NCBI GenBank assembly: GCA_013399855.1
Contig: VXAY01006800.1
Location: 1,578,392-1,642,391, forward strand
DNA length: 64,000 nt
Reading direction: 5' to 3'
Origin: Oxyruncus cristatus
Taxonomy: Eukaryota; Chordata; Aves; Passeriformes; Cotingidae
Position 1 is the stretch's first letter. Each line of letters begins with the position of its first letter. The notes under the pieces were generated by a model. The model searched no databases and was not told the DNA's origin. It was given only the letters and a program-made list of their open reading frames with translations. The position numbers and the translations under genes are program-made. This document shows, one piece after another, positions 54,809-64,000 of this stretch.

Positions 54809-56344
54809 ATTATTCTCTGCCAAGGACCCAATTCACGTTGCTTGCACTGCAGCTGCTTTTCAATATTCCAGACAAATCAGGAGCACTGGGCTATTCTTTG
54901 GCTTTTTTCTCTTAATTCTGTGTATGCATTTAATTCAGTATGTCTTAAGTGGAGAATGTGCATACAAAGTATTTTCAATAGCACTGAGACTCAGTCTCCA
55001 AATACAAAAATAATCACCTATACACAGTATATTTAATATCAGGTTACAGAGTTTTATTCCCTCCGCTGTTTCTCTGTTCATAGCAGCCACCTACACCTGA
55101 CATGGGCAAAACCCCCCATTTTAACCTGTGAGTTAGAACGTGCCTTTGTGAAATGAAAGTTGTGATTTCACACTTTTAGGTTTGGGAGACCCGTGAGATC
55201 TCCTAACTTCTGGGTTTTAGGGTTAAGGACAAGCTGTTGTCTACTCAGTTCCTGACCAGTGAGTAAAGTAAATAAATGACCATGGACTCAGTTTTGCATT
55301 GAATGAACCAGAAATGGTCTTGTCAGGGTGACTGCATGAGAACCCCCATGGAAGTTCAGCAGAGTTCAGGTACCTCCCCAGACTGCACAGCAACAATGCA
55401 GAGACTAGATGAGAGTTACTTCTGACCATACAAGTATGATTATAAGACCATCTGACTGAAAACAAGTATTCTGATTAACTTTAGATTCCTTGCAGGCTTT
55501 AGGTGATGTGAGACTTAAACACTGACAGGCTGTTGAAGCTGGCAATAACATATAGCCAACCTTCTGTTTTCAAGCCCCAGGTTTCTAGGATTTATAATTA
55601 AGCCCCACTTGTCTTGCAACATACTTTTCTCATAATTTATCCCAAGATTTTCTCAGATTAAACTATTTCAAGAAACCTAATTCAATCACAAAAAAAAAGG
55701 AAGAAAAAAAGCCCAGCAGAATAACTTAATTTAAAAATGTTTATCATTCAGAAAAATAATTTTTGATTGCATTATTGAAAAAATGTCTTAATGATGACAT
55801 CAGTTTTTTAATATTTACTTGCTTTCAGCCAAGCCTGATATCACTGATGTGAACATGTTTTTGTTTTCATTTTTAAATGTTCTAAGAAATTAAGTAACCA
55901 TTCCAGTCTGCTCAGTCATTGTTTAGTATTGTTTTCATCCAAACAAATCATGCATCTGGAATGAAACATAAATGTTATGAAGCAAGTAGCTGAAGAAAAC
56001 CTCACTTGTGTAATTTGGCTTCACTTCTAGTAATTGACTGTAAAGAGTTGATGCTACTCCCATGAGGTTTATTGCTGACCCTCATTAACTTCACTTTAAA
56101 CCTTTTCTTTCCTAACTGTCACTTAAAGCAGGAAATCAGTAGTTGAAAATTAATATTCTGTGTTGAAAATGACTAACAATTAAACTGAATTTATATTAAA
56201 TGTTCCACACATTAACTTCCTATAAATTCTGTTGACTAGTATTAAGTTTCCTGAGCCATCCTAATCAAAACAATTATGTTTCAACAGAGGAAAGACTGAA
56301 GGTCTTTTCTCTATGGGAAAGTCAAGGGTTGGAGGGAACTCATC

Positions 56345-56647
56345 AGATTATTCCAGTACTTAAGTATTTAAACACCATCTCAAAGATGACAGATGCTCTC
56401 CTTTCAAAAGGATCCTCATGGAGAAGACAAGGGGCAATGGATACAAGTTGCACCAGCAGATAATAAAGAAACTTTTTATACTGAGAAAATTCAATCACTA
56501 AAACAACCCGCCCCAGGGACATGGTGGAGTTTTTGCCACTGTGTGGGGCAGAGTGCAAGATAATCTCATCTAGGCTCCCTTTCCTGCAAAAAGCTGGACC
56601 AGATGATCTTGTGAGGTCTCTTCCAGATGGGGATGTTCTATGATTTT
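56345..56647 (+). mobile_element. CR1 3' fragment close to SEMA3E exon 3
   Basis: The + strand includes GACAAGGGGCAATGGATACA, CAATCACTAAAACAACCCGC, CCCAGGGACATGGTGGAGT, GATAATCTCATCTAGGCTCC, CTGGACCAGATGATCTTGTG and GATGTTCTATGATTTTG. This is the order of a CR1 3' untranslated region in sense orientation. The start is uncertain (56330-56405). The 3' end lies about 100 bases before the exon 3 acceptor. Confidence 0.93.
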
Positions 56648-56746
56648 GTACTTCTGTTCTGCAAATCTTTCACATGAAGAATAGTGGATGCTGGATTGAT
56701 ATGATCAGACTGCCAATTGAATGATTTTCTTTTTTTTTCCTCTCAG

Positions 56747-56806
56747 ATCCATTGGCCTAGTACACCTCAGCAGGCAGAAGAATGCATAATTAAAGGAAGA
56801 GATGCT
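56747..56806 (+). CDS. SEMA3E: SEMA3E coding exon 3 (sema domain)
   Basis: This 60-base exon encodes exactly 20 residues, IHWPSTPQQAEECIIKGRDA. It contains the WP(S/A) motif and the EEC...GKD/GRD segment found at this point in all class 3 semaphorins. Its cysteine is expected, from semaphorin structures, to pair with the first cysteine of the next exon. The acceptor is strong: a long T/C tract followed by CTCAG ending at 56746. The donor is GCT|GTAAGT, an ideal site at 56807. Both ends are phase 0, so the reading frame runs directly from exon 2 and into exon 4. A CR1 fragment ends about 100 bases upstream. The exon is far too short to be found as an open reading frame; it was recognised from protein similarity and splice signals. 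Confidence 0.94.
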
Positions 56807-59800
56807 GTAAGTATCAGTAATTACGAATAAAATATACTTTAATTAGACCAGTGACTAGTCCAAAACAGGGATTCAGGCACCCCTAACTTCAGAGAGATTA
56901 AAGCACAGATATGATTCTAAGTGTTGTACATTAAAAACATCTAACTACTCTGAACACACTAAATTTATTAGTTTAATTGCTCTTTAAACCAGCTCATAAA
57001 CACATAATGAACACTTTTGATCATCTGAACTTTCTTCTAACTCTTTTTTCTTGAACTCTCAAAGAAGGTACCTTAATAATTCTCCTTTTTCATTTCTATT
57101 TCCTTTTCTTTTCATACAAATAGGATACATTCTCCATTTTCACATTCCAGTTTATGTTTAAATTTCGCATTCTCCAGAATGCTTTCAGAAAAGCAATTAA
57201 ATCATTAGTGATTATAGAATGCACTCTAAGTTTTTTTTCCCTATAAGTTTCATGGTATATTAATAAAAATATTCGGCCTCAGAACTGTTCTCTTCTTTTG
57301 ATTCAGTGCCTTGACTGTAATCAGTTCATGGGAAAAGACCTGAAAGCTCACTGACATACAGCAGCTGATACCATTGGCAGCACAGGATGAAAGCTCTGGA
57401 TGGGAGCTCTCTTTAATTTTACAGTGCACCAAGCTCATTATCTGCACCTCATAAACACACAGCGAGTAAAACACCTAATAAATCCCACAGCTGAGAGAGC
57501 TCAAACTGTACCAAAAGATTTGGAGATGATGATAGTTTTACAGCAACAGTGACAGGAATGTAGGACATGGAAGGGCACAGACAAGCTTTTCCCACAAACA
57601 CAACAAACAGCCTTGGTGATAACCACAATATATTCCCAGTGAGATTAGGAAGCTATGAAGATCTCTGCTGCAATGCAAGCATTAGAACTGTCCGTATTAA
57701 GGAAATCAGTGAACAAGATTGGAAAGTAGTAATAATAATAATAAGAATAAGAATAAGAATAAGAATAAATCCCAACTCTTTACACTCGCCTGGCCTAGAA
57801 CTGATCCTTTTTGAAGATTCTTAAAAGCTCATTGCATTTTTTTGGGATACTTTTGTACCCTTGACAATTTTAGGTGGCTTTGATTGAAAACAGTGGTTTT
57901 CTACGTTACCCAAACCTTAGGGTCATATTAAATGAATCTGAAACCCCAACTATTTGAGCTTTATTTAATTTCACCTCTCAGCATAAGCTGTTATTAGTTA
58001 GAGCTTTCTCATCTTTCCTTCACCTCTACATGACGAGATATATTTTCTGATACTGTGATAATATTCTTTTGGTTAAATAAATGCAGAAATTGGTACTGTT
58101 GTTTCAACACAAAAATATCCCCTTCAGCTTCATGAGTTTCCTGAAAGTTTTGTTATCCAGTTTGTTACTATAAGTCTTCAAATTTGCATTGTAGTGAAAG
58201 TGGTCATTGAAAGAGCTTCTTATGTTTCCCACATCTAACACCCAGATCTTTAAAAGAATTAAAAGATTCCAGAAGTGGAGTTATTAAGAAAAAATAATTT
58301 TAAAAGCCGGAAATATTGTAAAACCAAACAATATTCTGATCCTCCCATAAGACCTAATTATGTATGGACTGAATTAGTAAGACTAATTAATATCAGGGAA
58401 ACCATCAGCATGCTCAGTATTCAGTAAGATAGATTGCTCAGCCTGAAAGGAATCTAAAGTTGAATCAAAAACTTTCCTTCTAATTTTCTTCTCACCTTCA
58501 TTTTTTTGTAACCATAAACCAATGTTGACTTAATAGCATAATATCTTTAAATCAACACTTTCCCAGTTTTAAGTTCTGGATGTTAATTTTTACATTGTAA
58601 AGTCTCATAAAAATATTACTCATCAGTGTTATTTCAAACGTTTTTTCTTATTTCCATTATGTTTCCTTTTTTATTTTCCTTTGTAAAAGATGTGTTAAAC
58701 AAGGCATAATTAATATTGAGTAGAACCGTTAATATTGTAATCAGTTACTCAGCATTAAAATACTTCATACATACTGTGCTACCTCTTTCTATATAACAGA
58801 ACAGGCCAGTTTTACAAGTGTTACAACCTTTAAAACTTATCCATTCACGTTGTAGCAGTAAAACTTCAAGTACTGTAGTAATAAACACACTTTCAGAGCT
58901 TGTAACAGACTTAACAGGACAGTTAAAGAAGGCTTGTCTTAAAAACCCATGCATAATCTTAAAACCTGGCCATGCTTTTCTGATTCCTGTGAAGCCAAGG
59001 AAAAAAAATCCTTCAGCTGTCATCCAGTGTGCCAGGAATCACACCTGTTAGCCTGTGGTGTAAGAGCTTTCCATTCTTTCAATTACCTTATCAGAACTGG
59101 AAATCATTCAGATAAAAAAAAATCAGATTCTGTAGAGATGACTAACTCCTCCACAGGGAGAAGTTTCAGATGAATGAAATTCCACAGATCTGTTAATATG
59201 AGGCATCCTGAAGACAACCCCAGAATATAATTAATTAATATAGTAGAAAGAAGTCGTATTTTAATGTCCCCTTGGATGATGCATCTCTTCCTTACTGTGT
59301 GGACAGTGTATTATTAGTAGGGTCAGCAGCAATGCCTAGTTGCCTGACACTTCCCAGAACAGCACCTTTTGTCATTTGTTTATAAATGACCAAGTCTAGA
59401 CATTTGGAATTACTTTTTTTCTATATTTGGTATCTTTCTCATCCTGTTTTTTTCTGCAGAATTTTTCTGGCATTTCTACAAATGCAGACAAGAGAAAAAA
59501 TGTGTAGGCTTTGGCCATTAAAAAAAAATAAATCCTAAATCAATACAGTGATTTTGGCACAATGATCAAGATCTGCAGGCATGTGTGGATAAAAAAGGAA
59601 ATCATAGAGTAAAGAACAGACCACCAGCGAGAGCAGAGGGAATAAGTCAGAAAGGTCATACTTGGAGGAGAGGCAGAATGAAGTACAACATCAGTGCCCA
59701 ATAAAGCATCATTTAAAAACTGCAAGGCTTCATAAAATTCCTATGGAACACGATTTTGGTACCACCAGTCAGAAAATATTCTGAAATGAACATGCTCTGT

Positions 59801-61353
59801 TGTGAAGTGCTGATCCATGTATAGAGGATCACATCCTACTGATTTCAACCCATTCTTCTCTATTTGTCTAAATGTATTCTTTTATTTATTTACTTTTAAA
59901 AAAGGAACAAATTCGTTACAAAGCAGGAAAGTCCAAAAGTAAGATATTGCAAGGTTGATTTGTATATACATAATATTTAATTACACAACAGGTTACCTGC
60001 TTGTGTAAGTTACCTACTTCTTTCAATTAGCATGATATATCTTCACGATGAATGTTAAGGAGAATCATGTAGCAAATGAGATTTTTTTTTTCCTTACTTA
60101 TTTGCTGGAGCAACTGGAAGACTGGCACTGAATGACATAAGCATTTGAAGAAAGAAGAAAGATGGTTTCTTAGTTTTGAAGTTTTGAATTCTGCCCAGGA
60201 GCCCACTGCAGACTCATATTCTCTGTTCTTGCAGCTGGTTAATAAGACCCAGGATTGTTCTCAAAAAACCCAGCAGTCTGAAAACTAGAATAGTCATCAG
60301 TGAAAAACAGCAAATTATCCAAAAGGAAATTCTTTCACTCTGTTTTACACATTCATTTTAGGGTTGTATTAATTGTCTTTTGGAGATGTCTGGCGTTCTT
60401 CACTGAAAAGGCATAGGAGAATAGCATAAATTACATGTCTAAACTCTAGAGCAGCTGAAGTTATCTAAGATTAATTCTGTCATAATAGTCTTAAACTTTA
60501 TGTGAATGTCTTAAAACCCATGGTCTGAGTTGCAGAAATGTTGAGCAATGAATGGAAATGAGCAGGATTTTGCTCCAAACATAGAAACCACTGCAAAATG
60601 TAAAATACTCTGTAAAACCAAGTCCCAGGAGTCCCAAAATCAATGGATACTTTTATCTCACTGTCTCCGTTTCTAGTTTAGTACAGGAAAAATAATGACC
60701 CCACATCTCAAAGGGATGTTTGAAAATGTTTTAATTGTAATATTTATGAAGCTGCAAATACACTAATGAGTCCCAGAGTACTGTCCTGTGGGAAATGAAT
60801 ATTTCTTCTTCAAATGTTAGTTTAAACAGTGGGAACAGATAAAGTATGAGGCCATACAATATAAAAAAAATATCGATTAGCAATTAATTATGCAAGAAAT
60901 TAATGGTGCAGTGGTTTTATAAAAAAAAAAAGTAAGAAAAAAGGTTGTCTTTCTTGAGATAAAGTTTATTTAACATGAGAAAGAAGCCATTTGCTGACTG
61001 TTCACATCTTATGCTCTGACTCTAATGTCTACTGTATCTAATAATACTTAGTAAAACTAATATTTAGATTTGCAGAATATCTCTGAAATTAAAGAGGCAC
61101 AAAAATGTGTTTTATAACTTTGTAATCCCTAATTGGTTAAGCATCTAAAGTAAAATAAAGATAAATCAGTGCTCTAAACTTGCTTTTTTCCTGTAAAAAT
61201 GTCCATCTGTGAACCTGGTAGCACAGAGTTGCTAGCACGAAGTGAAACAAAATAGAAAGATCCAATACGAGAACATCATCAAAGGGCATGTAATATATTA
61301 AAAAAAAATTAAAAAGCTAATATTTTCCTATGTTTATTTTTTATGTAATCTAG
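56807..61353 (+). other. SEMA3E: SEMA3E intron 3
   Basis: This 4547-base intron begins GTAAGT and ends ATCTAG, phase 0. Apart from the AAT/AATAAG microsatellite near 57731-57769, I see only unique AT-rich sequence and short A/T runs. No CR1 fragment was recognised here. Confidence 0.9.
57731..57769. repeat. AAT / AATAAG microsatellite in intron 3
   Basis: Four AAT units lead into AAG and then three AATAAG units, in steady three-base periodicity. The run is open in one frame only because of that period; it is not coding. Confidence 0.93.

Positions 61354-64000
<2,647 letters not shown>

Larger units (their letters stand above)
49428..56746 (+). other. SEMA3E: SEMA3E intron 2
   Basis: This 7319-base intron begins GTGGAG and ends in a strong T-rich tract plus CAG. 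It joins phase-0 ends. It contains two CR1 fragments in gene orientation (about 54317-54808 and 56345-56647). The remainder, including 49428-54316, is AT-rich with only short chance reading frames; I recognise nothing functional in it. Confidence 0.88.

Overview
This window is vertebrate genomic DNA, almost certainly from a bird. The only interspersed repeats I recognise with confidence are CR1-type (chicken repeat 1) retrotransposon fragments, seven of them. The background is AT-rich, intron-like and full of stop codons in all frames. Chicken or a close relative would fit, but I cannot fix the species by eye.

The only protein-coding gene I can support is on the + strand. Three short exons encode the start of a secreted class 3 semaphorin, best matched to SEMA3E: 49267-49427, 56747-56806 and 61354-61473. 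Their splice sites and phases agree with each other. Joined, they run from just after the signal-peptide region into the sema beta-propeller. They correspond to exons 2, 3 and 4 in the usual class 3 semaphorin layout. Exon 1 (5'UTR, start codon, signal peptide) and its promoter were not seen and presumably lie upstream. Exon 5 onward lies downstream.

Layout: 1-49266 is read as part of a very large intron 1, with CR1 fragments at about 1742-2358 (-), 24310-24960 (+, old), 29790-30700 (-), 37578-38536 (+) and 46010-46411 (+). Intron 2 (49428-56746) holds CR1 fragments at 54317-54808 (+) and 56345-56647 (+); the second ends about 100 bases before exon 3. Intron 3 is 56807-61353, and intron 4 starts at 61474 and runs off the window. 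The rest is unique AT-rich sequence with simple repeats, homopolymer runs and some perfect palindromes.

SEMA3E is a secreted guidance cue that signals through plexin-D1 in vessel and axon patterning (family knowledge). The long first intron is a plausible place for developmental enhancers. I flag several candidate blocks, but only comparative alignment could confirm them. I found no RNA genes, CpG island, CRISPR array, second gene or novel multi-gene system, and I do not claim one.
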